Below, piece after piece: positions 7,270-13,171 of a stretch of 13,216 bases of DNA. The position numbers and the translations under genes are program-made. Origin of the DNA: Clostridium sp. (GTDB lineage: Bacteria; Bacillota; Clostridia; Clostridiales; Clostridiaceae); NCBI GenBank assembly GCA_003539755.1, contig DPOH01000320.1, positions 3,532 through 16,747 of the forward strand, written 5' to 3'. A model generated the notes under the pieces. It was given only the letters and a program-made list of their open reading frames with translations. It had not been told where the DNA came from and searched no databases. Numbering within the stretch: the stretch's first letter is position 1; each line of letters starts with the position of its first letter.

Positions 7270-7533
7270 ATGAATGCTAAATCTCAAGAATTATTAACAT
7301 TAGTATCAGACATAAAATTTACAATCACAAAATTAGACCCTGCAAAACATCAACCACTAATTGATTTATTAAAGGAATATACTGAAAAGATTGAAGAAAA
7401 TCATAAAAATTTTAAATCTTTAATTAATCCTTTTATAAGCAGTGTTGAAAAATGCATTTCAGATAATAATATGATTGTTCCAGATGATGTAACAGTACTA
7501 ATAAAATCATTTAGTGCTTTTTTACCAAACTAA
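7270..7533 (+). CDS. Hypothetical protein of 87 residues, likely cytosolic and helical
   Basis: I do not recognise this protein. The coding call rests on a very strong ribosome binding site (AAGGAGGT, seven bases before ATG 7270), its own terminator, and sequence typical of a small soluble helical protein. It has no signal peptide, membrane segment or zinc motif, and a single cysteine (EKCISDN). Charged and hydrophobic residues alternate in heptad-like fashion around residues 20-60 (LIDLLKEYTEKIEEN), suggesting two or more amphipathic helices. A proline separates N-terminal and middle segments (LDPAKHQPL). It is monocistronic. A structural, regulatory or stress-related role cannot be told apart from the sequence. 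Confidence 0.75.
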   Translation: MNAKSQELLTLVSDIKFTITKLDPAKHQPLIDLLKEYTEKIEENHKNFKSLINPFISSVEKCISDNNMIVPDDVTVLIKSFSAFLPN

Positions 7534-7558
7534 TTTTTAGTTATTAAATATTTTAACT

Positions 7559-7610
7559 ATAATAAACCTAATAATTTTCAGTACAAGCTCAAAATTATTA
7601 GGTTTATTAT
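7559..7610. terminator. Bidirectional terminator after the 87-residue gene
   Basis: A perfect 20-base stem pairs 7559-7578 with 7591-7610 (core AACCTAATAATTTT with AAAATTATTAGGTT) around a 12-base loop. It begins 25 bases after the small gene's stop codon and lies between convergent genes. The tail on either side is AT-rich without a long pure T run. Confidence 0.75.
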
Positions 7611-7613
7611 CAG

Positions 7614-7648
7614 AAAGCCCCAATTTTATATATAAAAACTAGGACTTT
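7614..7648 (-). terminator. Hairpin after the gerW-like gene, complete only in the leftward transcript
   Basis: Arms AAAGCCCCAATTTT (7614-7627) and AAAACTAGGACTTT (7635-7648) mispair at three positions as rightward RNA. As leftward RNA the same three positions become G-U pairs, giving a continuous 14-base stem with a 7-base loop. It lies 23 bases past the gerW-like stop codon, which suits a leftward terminator working with the larger hairpin next to it. Confidence 0.45.
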
Positions 7649-7671
7649 TATTAAGATATTAAAATATAATT

Positions 7672-8055
7672 TTAATTGTTCTCTTCATCTTCCTTTATAT
7701 CATTTTTATCTTTCTTTAAATCAAGTTTAGTTACTATTTCAGGAACCATTGATACTAATGCTTCAAGACCATTCTGACTCTTTACTGGAAGCATACTTAC
7801 TTCACCATTTTTAATAACTACAATACCATTAGGTGAAATCTTTGCTCCACCTCCACCACCATTTCCTGTTCCATTCATTCCTTTATTATCAGTACCGTTA
7901 CCACTACCTGATCCGCATCCAAACATGACACTTATAATTGGTATTAATGTTACCTCACCAACTACTATTGGCTCACCAACTACAGTTTTAGTTTTTATAA
8001 ATTTCTCCAAGCTGTTAAAAATTGATTCTATGTTTTGATTAAAGTTATTTTCCAT
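7672..8055 (-). CDS. ytfJ: GerW/YtfJ family sporulation protein
   Basis: This 127-residue protein matches the GerW (YtfJ) family. It has VVGEPIVVGEVTLIPIISVMFGCGSG near the N-terminus (split here as VVGEPIVVGEVTLIP and IISVMFGCGSG), a glycine-rich stretch ending GGGGGAKISPNGIVVI, then VSMLPV, with an acidic C-terminus. In Bacillus subtilis GerW is a spore protein needed for L-alanine-driven germination. The start is ATG 8055, with GGAGG eight bases upstream. An in-frame TTG at 8070 overlaps that ribosome binding site and is rejected. The upstream gene is a DUF2953 protein, the same partner as YtfI beside YtfJ in Bacillus. The 76-base gap and the palindrome in it allow separate sporulation-timed expression. 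Confidence 0.88.
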   Translation of the reverse strand: MENNFNQNIESIFNSLEKFIKTKTVVGEPIVVGEVTLIPIISVMFGCGSGSGNGTDNKGMNGTGNGGGGGAKISPNGIVVIKNGEVSMLPVKSQNGLEALVSMVPEIVTKLDLKKDKNDIKEDEENN

Positions 8056-8095
8056 AATAAAATCCTCCAAAAAACATTCTTATCTATTTTAAATA

Positions 8096-8107
8096 TATTG
8101 ATCAATA
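8096..8107. repeat. 12-base palindrome upstream of the gerW-like gene
   Basis: TATTGATCAATA is a perfect palindrome in the 76-base gap between the DUF2953 gene and the gerW-like gene, about 40 bases before the latter's start. It could be a regulator site for separate expression of the spore gene. No clear sporulation-sigma promoter could be fixed beside it. Confidence 0.25.
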
Positions 8108-8131
8108 CACTTTATACTATTTAATACACAT

Positions 8132-8785
8132 TCAAGCTTTTAAAGGTTTCACATCTTTTTGTTTTTTTGAAAAAATATTTTTTCTTATTTCTTTATTTAT
8201 AATAAATCTTAATGTTCTAATTAAAACTATAAATCCTACTATTCTGCCATTACCCTTAATTTCCATATCATATATTTCATCTTCAAATTCTGGCTTAACA
8301 TTAACAACACTATTTGGTATAAGTGAATTTATCATACTTATTACTCCACATACAATTCCAGTTATAAATGGATTATCAAATCCATATGTACCTGAAATAT
8401 TAATATACTTAGGTTTAACTATATTAATTATATCCTTTAAATATTCATAGCAAATATTTATTAATTTCTTTGTAATTCTTATTTTCCTATTGGAATTTTT
8501 CTTAACTTTTTTCTTTTTATCTTTAATGTGATTTTTTTTGCTTTTAGCAATTGGAACTTTTAATCCACAAATATTAAATCTGATTTTAATACGAGACTTT
8601 TCTTTTTCTTTATAAATAATAAATTTAGTTAATCCTAAAAGCCATCGTACATCTGCTATCCCATATATTTTTTCATTAATATAACCATGAAAATTATAGT
8701 CAAATGGTATAACAAGCAATCCTATTAATGAAATTAACACAATACAGATAACTATGGTAATAATGTGTAATATTAGACTAATCAT
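8132..8785 (-). CDS. DUF2953 (YtfI-like) membrane-anchored protein
   Basis: This 217-residue protein begins with one hydrophobic helix (about residues 3-27, LILHIITIVICIVLISLIGLL), so it is probably anchored in the membrane. A lysine-rich stretch at about 80-100 (KSKKNHIKDKKKKVKK) and a C-terminal portion containing KPKYINISGTYGFDNPFITG and NVKPEFEDEIYDMEIKGNGR follow. The latter pattern is characteristic of DUF2953. In Bacillus the DUF2953 protein YtfI is encoded directly before ytfJ/gerW, and the same order holds here. The start, ATG 8785, comes three bases after the anti-sigma stop codon, with AAAGGTGG inside the end of that gene, so translation is coupled. Molecular function is unknown; a role with GerW in the spore envelope is inferred from context. 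Confidence 0.78.
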   Translation of the reverse strand: MISLILHIITIVICIVLISLIGLLVIPFDYNFHGYINEKIYGIADVRWLLGLTKFIIYKEKEKSRIKIRFNICGLKVPIAKSKKNHIKDKKKKVKKNSNRKIRITKKLINICYEYLKDIINIVKPKYINISGTYGFDNPFITGIVCGVISMINSLIPNSVVNVKPEFEDEIYDMEIKGNGRIVGFIVLIRTLRFIINKEIRKNIFSKKQKDVKPLKA

Positions 8786-8788
8786 TTA

Positions 8789-9262
8789 TTACACCACCTT
8801 TAATTTTTTCATAAACTTAGTATTAACAATCCTGGTTTTAGATAATTTTTTTCTGCAAATTTTCTTTGCTTGTTTTTTTATCACATTACTATATTTACTT
8901 AATCTTTCTTCAACTTTTTTACCATATGGATTTTCATATATCTGTCTATACCCCTCTTTTGCTATTTCACGAATAACCTTTAGGCCTTCTTTATAATTAT
9001 TATATTTTACACTTACTTGTTCTTTTTCTATTTCAGATGTAAAGTTTTCAACAACTAGTTCTGATATTATAGATAATCTATCTGGAACAGTAATATCATC
9101 ATAATTTAACTCCTCTAACTTTCTATCAAAATCACGTATTTCTCTTAATTCATCCTGACATTGGGTACAATATTTTAAATGTTCTTCAACAAATATCTTT
9201 TCTAACTCTTCTATAGTCTCATCAGCATAAGAATATAAAAGTTCTTTATCAAGATTACACAT
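8789..9262 (-). CDS. Zinc-finger anti-sigma factor, apparently soluble
   Basis: This 157-residue protein has the zinc-binding anti-sigma signature HLKYCTQC (His28, Cys32, Cys35; Hx3Cx2C) in an N-terminal helical domain. Such domains hold ECF sigma factors inactive. Unlike many relatives it shows no transmembrane helix after this domain. Instead it continues with a charged region and ends in a strongly basic tail (about 129-157, with KKQAKKICRKKL and MKKLKVV). It starts two bases after the sigma gene's stop codon, with GGAGGTG overlapping the last sigma codons, so the pair is translationally coupled. The signal it senses is unknown; a soluble form would suggest a cytosolic cue such as redox or metal state. 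Confidence 0.85.
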   Translation of the reverse strand: MCNLDKELLYSYADETIEELEKIFVEEHLKYCTQCQDELREIRDFDRKLEELNYDDITVPDRLSIISELVVENFTSEIEKEQVSVKYNNYKEGLKVIREIAKEGYRQIYENPYGKKVEERLSKYSNVIKKQAKKICRKKLSKTRIVNTKFMKKLKVV

Positions 9263-9264
9263 TT

Positions 9265-9837
9265 TTAGTTCACCTCCATAATATTCTTTAACTTTTTTCT
9301 TAGTAATGCTTTTGCTCTATAGATTTTCGTCTTCACAGTTCCAAGAGGTATATTGATAATTTCTGATATTTTATTATAAGATAAGTCCTCATAATATCTT
9401 AATATAATTACAATTCTATATTCTTCAGGTATTTCATTAATATATTTCTTAATAAGCATTTTATCTTCTGAACATATAACATCCTGGAGGACATCTTCTT
9501 CACTTGAAATAGTATCACCTAAAGCTATCTCTTCATCATCATTTACATATGCATTCATAGATATTGTGTTATTTTTTATAGTTCTTTTGAAATTAAGACA
9601 TGTATTAACTGCTATCTTCCTTATCCATAAGCGAAATGATTTATTAGTATCAACTTTATTTATATTCTTAAAGATTTTTATATAAATCTCTTGCACCAGG
9701 TCAAGTGAATCCTGTGAATTCTGCACATAACTAAAACATAAAGAATACAGATATTTTTCATACGTTTTATACAATTCCATAAATGCATATTTATCATATT
9801 GCTTGCATCGCTCAATTAGTTTTCTTTCCTCCTCCAC
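9265..9837 (-). CDS. ECF-type RNA polymerase sigma factor
   Basis: This protein of about 190 residues has the two conserved parts of an extracytoplasmic-function sigma factor. Region 2 includes DLVQEIYIKIF and FRLWIRKIAVNTCLNFKR. Region 4 includes LSYNKISEIINIPLGTVKTK and IYRAKALLRKKL, the -35-binding helix-turn-helix. The linker is acidic (NDDEEIALGD). I chose GTG 9837 as the start because GGAGG lies seven bases upstream. The in-frame ATG at 9843 would leave only one base between GGAGG and the start codon, though it cannot be excluded. It heads a leftward operon with its anti-sigma factor and a DUF2953 gene. A TGAAAC-N17-TGTA element upstream suggests autoregulation. Confidence 0.9.
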   Translation of the reverse strand: MEEERKLIERCKQYDKYAFMELYKTYEKYLYSLCFSYVQNSQDSLDLVQEIYIKIFKNINKVDTNKSFRLWIRKIAVNTCLNFKRTIKNNTISMNAYVNDDEEIALGDTISSEEDVLQDVICSEDKMLIKKYINEIPEEYRIVIILRYYEDLSYNKISEIINIPLGTVKTKIYRAKALLRKKLKNIMEVN

Positions 9838-9896
9838 ACCCATTCCTCCATATTTTCTCTATATGTATAAATATATTAATATCTACAATACAAAAA

Positions 9897-9923
9897 TACA
9901 CCAATAATTGTAAAAAAGTTTCA
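9897..9923 (-). promoter_or_regulatory. Candidate autoregulated ECF promoter of the sigma operon
   Basis: On the minus strand, TGAAAC (9923-9918) is followed after 17 bases by TGTA (9900-9897). This resembles the TGAAAC-N16-17-CGTA class recognised by ECF sigma factors such as Bacillus SigW, with T in place of the first C. A run of T directly follows TGAAAC, as is common in that class. The start would lie near 9890, about 50 bases before the sigma gene. Confidence 0.5.
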
Positions 9924-9989
9924 TTAATCACAACCTTTTATTTTCTTTTGTCTTTCATTTAAATATAATTAATACCCATATAAACATAC

Positions 9990-10032
9990 AAAGCTGATAA
10001 TTCATTACTTAAAATAAATTATCAGCTTTTTT
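9990..10032. terminator. Hairpin with rightward T-tract between sigma operon and LysR gene
   Basis: AAAGCTGATAATT (9990-10002) pairs perfectly with AATTATCAGCTTT (10017-10029) around a 14-base loop, followed by six T residues (10027-10032) on the plus strand. It most likely serves the leftward LysR gene that ends at 10091. In that direction the tail is only TTTGTATGTTTATAT. The stronger T-tract points rightward, where no gene precedes it. Confidence 0.6.
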
Positions 10033-10090
10033 GTTAATTTTTTATGTATATATGCTTTTTTATTTTCTATAATATTACTAAAGTAAAATA

Positions 10091-10984
10091 CTACACCGAT
10101 TCTTTTATACACTCTATAAAGGCTTCTACTGCCTTAGATTGTGGTTTATCTACTTTGTACACAAGACATATTTTTCGCCTTGGGATTTTTTCAATTAAAT
10201 TTAATTTAAATACTTCTTTTCTTTTTAATGCTTCATCTGCAAAATACTCAGGTACAAACCCTATTCCTAAATCATTAGATACTGTGGGCACAATTAAATC
10301 AGTTGTTTCCAGTTCTATATCTGGATTTAAATCAAGGTTATATTGTTTAAAAATTTCTCTAAAAATCCAGTTAGTCATAGTAGTATTTTGTAAACTTATT
10401 AAAGGATAAGATACTAAATCCTTTAATGATATATCAGACTCTGCTAATTCTTTATATTCATTTCCTACTATTGCAATATCCTGAAATGTAGCTAATGTCA
10501 TTATTTCTACACCATCACCATTATATTCTTCTGGAAAAACTAAAATTCCACAATCCAATTCATCATTACGTATTGAATCAAGCATTTTCTGCGTAGTTGA
10601 ATTATGTATTTTCACTCGAATATTAGGATACTTTTTTTTATATTTCTTTAAATGAGGAAGTAAAAAATAATGTATTGTTGTTTCGCTTGCACCAAGAAGA
10701 ATTTCTCCCTTCTTACATTCCTTTAATGCTTTCATATCATTTTCTGCCTTCCATATTTCTTCACATGCAATAGATATACGTTTATATAATATTTTTCCTT
10801 CTGGAGTTAACTTTACACCTTTCTTTCCTCTTATAAAAAGGGTACATCCAAGTTCCTCCTCAAGTTTTTGTATGCAGTGAGTAACTGTGGGCTGTGTTAC
10901 ATAAAGCTCTTTTGCTGCTTGTGTAATACTCTTACTTTTTGCAGTTATATAAAATACCTTATATGAATCAAAACTAACTTGCAT
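10091..10984 (-). CDS. LysR-family transcriptional regulator, divergent from the DUF1275 gene
   Basis: This 297-residue protein is a standard-length LysR-type regulator. The N-terminal helix-turn-helix is at about 18-40 (ITQAAKELYVTQPTVTHCIQ), followed by LEEELGCTLFIRGKKGVKLT, then a coiled linker and an effector-binding domain from about residue 92 (GEILLGASETTIHYFLLPHL). The group resembles CysB/CbbR-type members in the HTH, but no specific subfamily is claimed. Start ATG 10984 follows CGGAGG by four to five bases. The gene is divergent from a DUF1275 membrane protein, with a perfect 18-base palindrome between them. It probably regulates that gene and itself. The effector is unknown. Confidence 0.9.
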   Translation of the reverse strand: MQVSFDSYKVFYITAKSKSITQAAKELYVTQPTVTHCIQKLEEELGCTLFIRGKKGVKLTPEGKILYKRISIACEEIWKAENDMKALKECKKGEILLGASETTIHYFLLPHLKKYKKKYPNIRVKIHNSTTQKMLDSIRNDELDCGILVFPEEYNGDGVEIMTLATFQDIAIVGNEYKELAESDISLKDLVSYPLISLQNTTMTNWIFREIFKQYNLDLNPDIELETTDLIVPTVSNDLGIGFVPEYFADEALKRKEVFKLNLIEKIPRRKICLVYKVDKPQSKAVEAFIECIKESV

Positions 10985-11020
10985 ATTTCCTCCGTATAAT
11001 CATAGTTAATATAATCTTAT

Positions 11021-11038
11021 TTTATACTTAAGTATAAA
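11021..11038. promoter_or_regulatory. 18-base perfect palindrome, operator candidate for the LysR regulator
   Basis: TTTATACTTAAGTATAAA is a perfect palindrome with the ATAC-N4-GTAT core. It lies 37 bases upstream of the LysR start codon, where it would overlap that gene's promoter. It is centred about 76 bases upstream of the inferred start of the DUF1275 transcript. This geometry fits autorepression with divergent activation. Confidence 0.5.
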
Positions 11039-11090
11039 TTTTATCTATGGTTGTAATGCAAAATATGAATTTTTTTTATATGTAAAGAAG

Positions 11091-11099
11091 TGCTATAAT
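11091..11099 (+). promoter_or_regulatory. Extended -10 promoter of the DUF1275 gene
   Basis: TGCTATAAT is a perfect extended -10 (TGnTATAAT). The -35 position 17 bases upstream holds only T residues, so activity may depend on the extended -10 or on an activator. The transcript would start near 11106, leaving a 67-base leader. Confidence 0.45.
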
Positions 11100-11173
11100 T
11101 ACTTTAATGTAAATTTAGTATTTATTTTATATTATTTTATTAATTAATGTGATAAAAGGATTGGAGATTATCA

Positions 11174-11848
11174 ATGGACAGTCAGAATAAATCAAGTTTT
11201 TATTTGCACAGTATAATGTGTATGGTCGGTGGTTTTTTAGGAGCATATGCTATTTTAAGTAGAAGTGGTAATTTTGGCTCTGCACAAACGTCAAATTTAA
11301 TTTATATTGTTTTATTTGTTTTAGGAAACAATTTTAAAGACTTTCTTCTACATTTATTATGCTGTATTCTTTATTTCATGGGCATAGAAGTATATGTTTT
11401 TCTTTCTCATAAAACAAATGTACATCTTCAAAGATATGGTATCATTATTAACATAATTGGATGTATAGTACTTAGTCTTATACCAAAAGATATAGATCCA
11501 TTTTTAGGACTTCTTCCTCTTTTCTTTATGATGTCTACTCAATGGAGTATCTTTCATGGAACTCATGGATATAATAGTTCAACTATTTTCTCTACAAATA
11601 ATTTTCGTCAAACCGCCCTTGGAATTGGTGAATATATATGTAGCAGAGATAAAGTTCATTTAGATAAAGTAAAATACTTTGCTAATTCTTTACTTTGGTA
11701 TCACGTTGGAGTTATAGCTTCATTCTTTGCATGCAAAACTTTTGATATACAGGCTTCTTTGCTAGCATTAATACCATGCTTTATTGCATTATTAATTTCA
11801 TATAAAGAGAGCGAAACTGTTTTAGTAAACAATAAAACTATGGCATAA
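11174..11848 (+). CDS. YoaK/DUF1275-family integral membrane protein
   Basis: This 224-residue protein has the DUF1275 signature near its N-terminus: GGFLGAYAILSRSG at 19-32, then NFGSAQTSNLI at 33-43. About six hydrophobic helices follow; clear ones include YIVLFVLG, FLLHLLCCILYFMGIEVYVF, IIINIIGCIVLSL, the LLPLFFMMSTQW segment and the final LLALIPCFIALLIS. Start ATG 11174 follows TTGGAG by seven bases. The family is widespread and its substrate is not established; transport or export is the usual guess. The adjacent divergent LysR gene suggests induction by a small molecule. It is monocistronic, and the stop codon abuts a strong terminator. Confidence 0.85.
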   Translation: MDSQNKSSFYLHSIMCMVGGFLGAYAILSRSGNFGSAQTSNLIYIVLFVLGNNFKDFLLHLLCCILYFMGIEVYVFLSHKTNVHLQRYGIIINIIGCIVLSLIPKDIDPFLGLLPLFFMMSTQWSIFHGTHGYNSSTIFSTNNFRQTALGIGEYICSRDKVHLDKVKYFANSLLWYHVGVIASFFACKTFDIQASLLALIPCFIALLISYKESETVLVNNKTMA

Positions 11849-11899
11849 TAATAAAAGATAAAATCATTAATATATTTCAATGATTTTATCTTTTATTAT
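11848..11899. terminator. Bidirectional terminator between DUF1275 and DegV genes
   Basis: A perfect 21-base stem pairs 11848-11868 with 11879-11899 (core AAAAGATAAAATCATT with AATGATTTTATCTTTT) around a 10-base loop. The first paired base is the last base of the DUF1275 stop codon. It separates convergent genes and is the longest uninterrupted stem in the window. Confidence 0.85.
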
Positions 11900-11937
11900 A
11901 TTCTTAATTATTAAGTTTATATTTTTAACAATACATA

Positions 11938-12786
11938 CTACTTTTCCCATTTTTTAATTGTCTGTATTGTAACACATTCTGGACCACCTTGTGTTGTAAA
12001 TACTGGTCCTAGTATGTTTATTTCTATATAAGCATTTGGTATTCTTTCACTAATTATTTTCTTTATTAATTCTAGAGTGTCTTCATCTAGATATGCATGA
12101 GTAATAAATATATTATGACTATCATCAACACCAGCTTCAATTAAATCATCACATATTTTACTCAATGCTTTTTTCATTGTTCTTGCTGTTGTGAACTTAT
12201 CTAATCTCTTACTATCTTCAGATAAAGTAACAACTGGTACGAGATTTATAAGACCTGCTATACGTCCAACTAATGGCGATAATCTTCCACCTCTTACCAA
12301 ATAATTGAAATCTTTTGGTATAAGATATGATTTTGATGTATCTATAAGTTTATTTACTTCCATTATAATTTCATCTTTACTCATTCCCATATCAACCATT
12401 TTAGCAGCACATTCTACTGCATATCTATGAGGCATACATAATGTTCTAGCATTCATTACTTCAATATTTTCACTATGTTCACACATATTTTTAGCCATGC
12501 ATGCACTATTATATGCTCCAGAAAGCCCATCTGCCATTGAAATATGTATTATTTCATCATCTGGATATTTTTCATATAAATTAAGAACTTCACCAACTGA
12601 CGGTTGTGATGAAATAGGAAGATGTCCTTCGTTAATTATATCTATAAACTCTTTTGTAGTAATATCTTCATTTTCTCTATATGTCTTACCATTTATTGTT
12701 ACAGAAAGTGGTGCAATATCTATATGTTTTTTCTTTCCTTCTTCTATACTTAAAAGTGTTGATGAATCTGATATTATTCTAATCAT
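11938..12786 (-). CDS. DegV family fatty-acid-binding protein
   Basis: This 282-residue protein is a full-length DegV protein. It begins with the family's IRIISDSSTLL motif. It has SSQPSVGE (59-66), matching the conserved T/S-SQPS loop, and HISMADGLSGAYNSA (81-95), whose SGAY/SGTY serine contacts the bound fatty-acid carboxylate. FNYLVRGGRLSPLVGRIAG further on is the LxKGGRI-like segment. DegV/FakB proteins bind a fatty acid in the cytosol and present it to the kinase FakA for phosphorylation. No fakA is in this window, so partnership is not shown. Start ATG 12786 follows AGGGAG. A 22-base dyad lies just upstream, suggesting regulation by a dimeric repressor encoded elsewhere. Confidence 0.9.
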   Translation of the reverse strand: MIRIISDSSTLLSIEEGKKKHIDIAPLSVTINGKTYRENEDITTKEFIDIINEGHLPISSQPSVGEVLNLYEKYPDDEIIHISMADGLSGAYNSACMAKNMCEHSENIEVMNARTLCMPHRYAVECAAKMVDMGMSKDEIIMEVNKLIDTSKSYLIPKDFNYLVRGGRLSPLVGRIAGLINLVPVVTLSEDSKRLDKFTTARTMKKALSKICDDLIEAGVDDSHNIFITHAYLDEDTLELIKKIISERIPNAYIEINILGPVFTTQGGPECVTIQTIKKWEK

Positions 12787-12811
12787 TTTTATACTCCCTT
12801 AGTTCATTTGA

Positions 12812-12833
12812 TAGTGTAAATTTGTTTACACTA
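12812..12833. promoter_or_regulatory. 22-base operator-like dyad upstream of degV
   Basis: TAGTGTAAA (12812-12820) and TTTACACTA (12825-12833) are perfect 9-base arms around TTTG. The dyad is 25 bases before the DegV start codon, so it would overlap the promoter or early leader. The form fits a TetR-type repressor site. The -10 and -35 hexamers could not be assigned with confidence. Confidence 0.5.
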
Positions 12834-12872
12834 CGCTTTTTAATTTTTCTTTATATTTCAAGGGTTCCGACC

Positions 12873-12918
12873 GTTTTTTTGTATAAAAAAACAATGCCCC
12901 CCTTTTTTCTGTTATAAT
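12873..12918 (+). promoter_or_regulatory. Compositionally unusual 5' region with TATAAT before the transposase-like fragment
   Basis: GTTTTTTT and AAAAAAAC (12873-12880 and 12885-12892) form an inverted repeat. It is followed by CCCCCC (12897-12902), the longest C run in the window, and a perfect TATAAT at 12913-12918. No good -35 is present at normal distance. Together with AGGGTTCCGACCG just before it, the segment differs from the surrounding AT-rich DNA and may be an insertion-sequence end carrying the transposase promoter. Confidence 0.3.
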
Positions 12919-12964
12919 TGAATCGCCAAAACCAACTAAAACATCCAAAAGAAAGGACATTATT

Positions 12965-13171
12965 ATGGAATCAATTATAACTTATTTACTACTATATAAT
13001 CAATATCTAACTAAACTTGTTGGTGAATTGCTTCTATTCATTGCGAAATATATACCACTCAATCAAATGTTATTTGTTGATTCTAATAGCCAAGAATATC
13101 AAAAATTTAAAGTAGACAGTGTATCTAAAATCTTAAAATTTGAAAAAGTTGATTATATATTGCTTTTATAA
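12965..13171 (+). pseudogene. Probable N-terminal remnant of a transposase (68 codons)
   Basis: The reading frame starts with ATG 12965, seven bases after AAAGGA, and ends at TAA 13169-13171. Residues such as YLLLYNQYLTKLVGELLLFI, then AKYIPLNQML and SQEYQKFKVDSVSKI resemble, from memory, the N-terminus of a Firmicute transposase type in which the YQKFKVD segment precedes a zinc-binding and DDE catalytic part. Those parts are absent: after the stop the remaining 45 bases are AT-rich without an obvious continuation in any frame. I therefore call it a truncated insertion-sequence remnant. The alternative is a short intact protein of unknown role with a hydrophobic N-terminal half. No transposase family is assigned. 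Confidence 0.45.

Noticed and set aside
8056..8070. TTG start for the gerW-like gene
   Set aside because: The TTG overlaps the GGAGG site that serves ATG 8055.
8056..8131. Sporulation sigma (F/G type) promoter before the gerW-like gene
   Set aside because: GTATA-like and TATATTTA-like pieces exist but no pair matches the consensus at the right spacing; AT-rich chance is likely.
10044..10409. Rightward open frame of 121 codons opposite the LysR gene
   Set aside because: It is antisense to a clear LysR coding sequence, has no ribosome binding site and encodes no recognisable domain.
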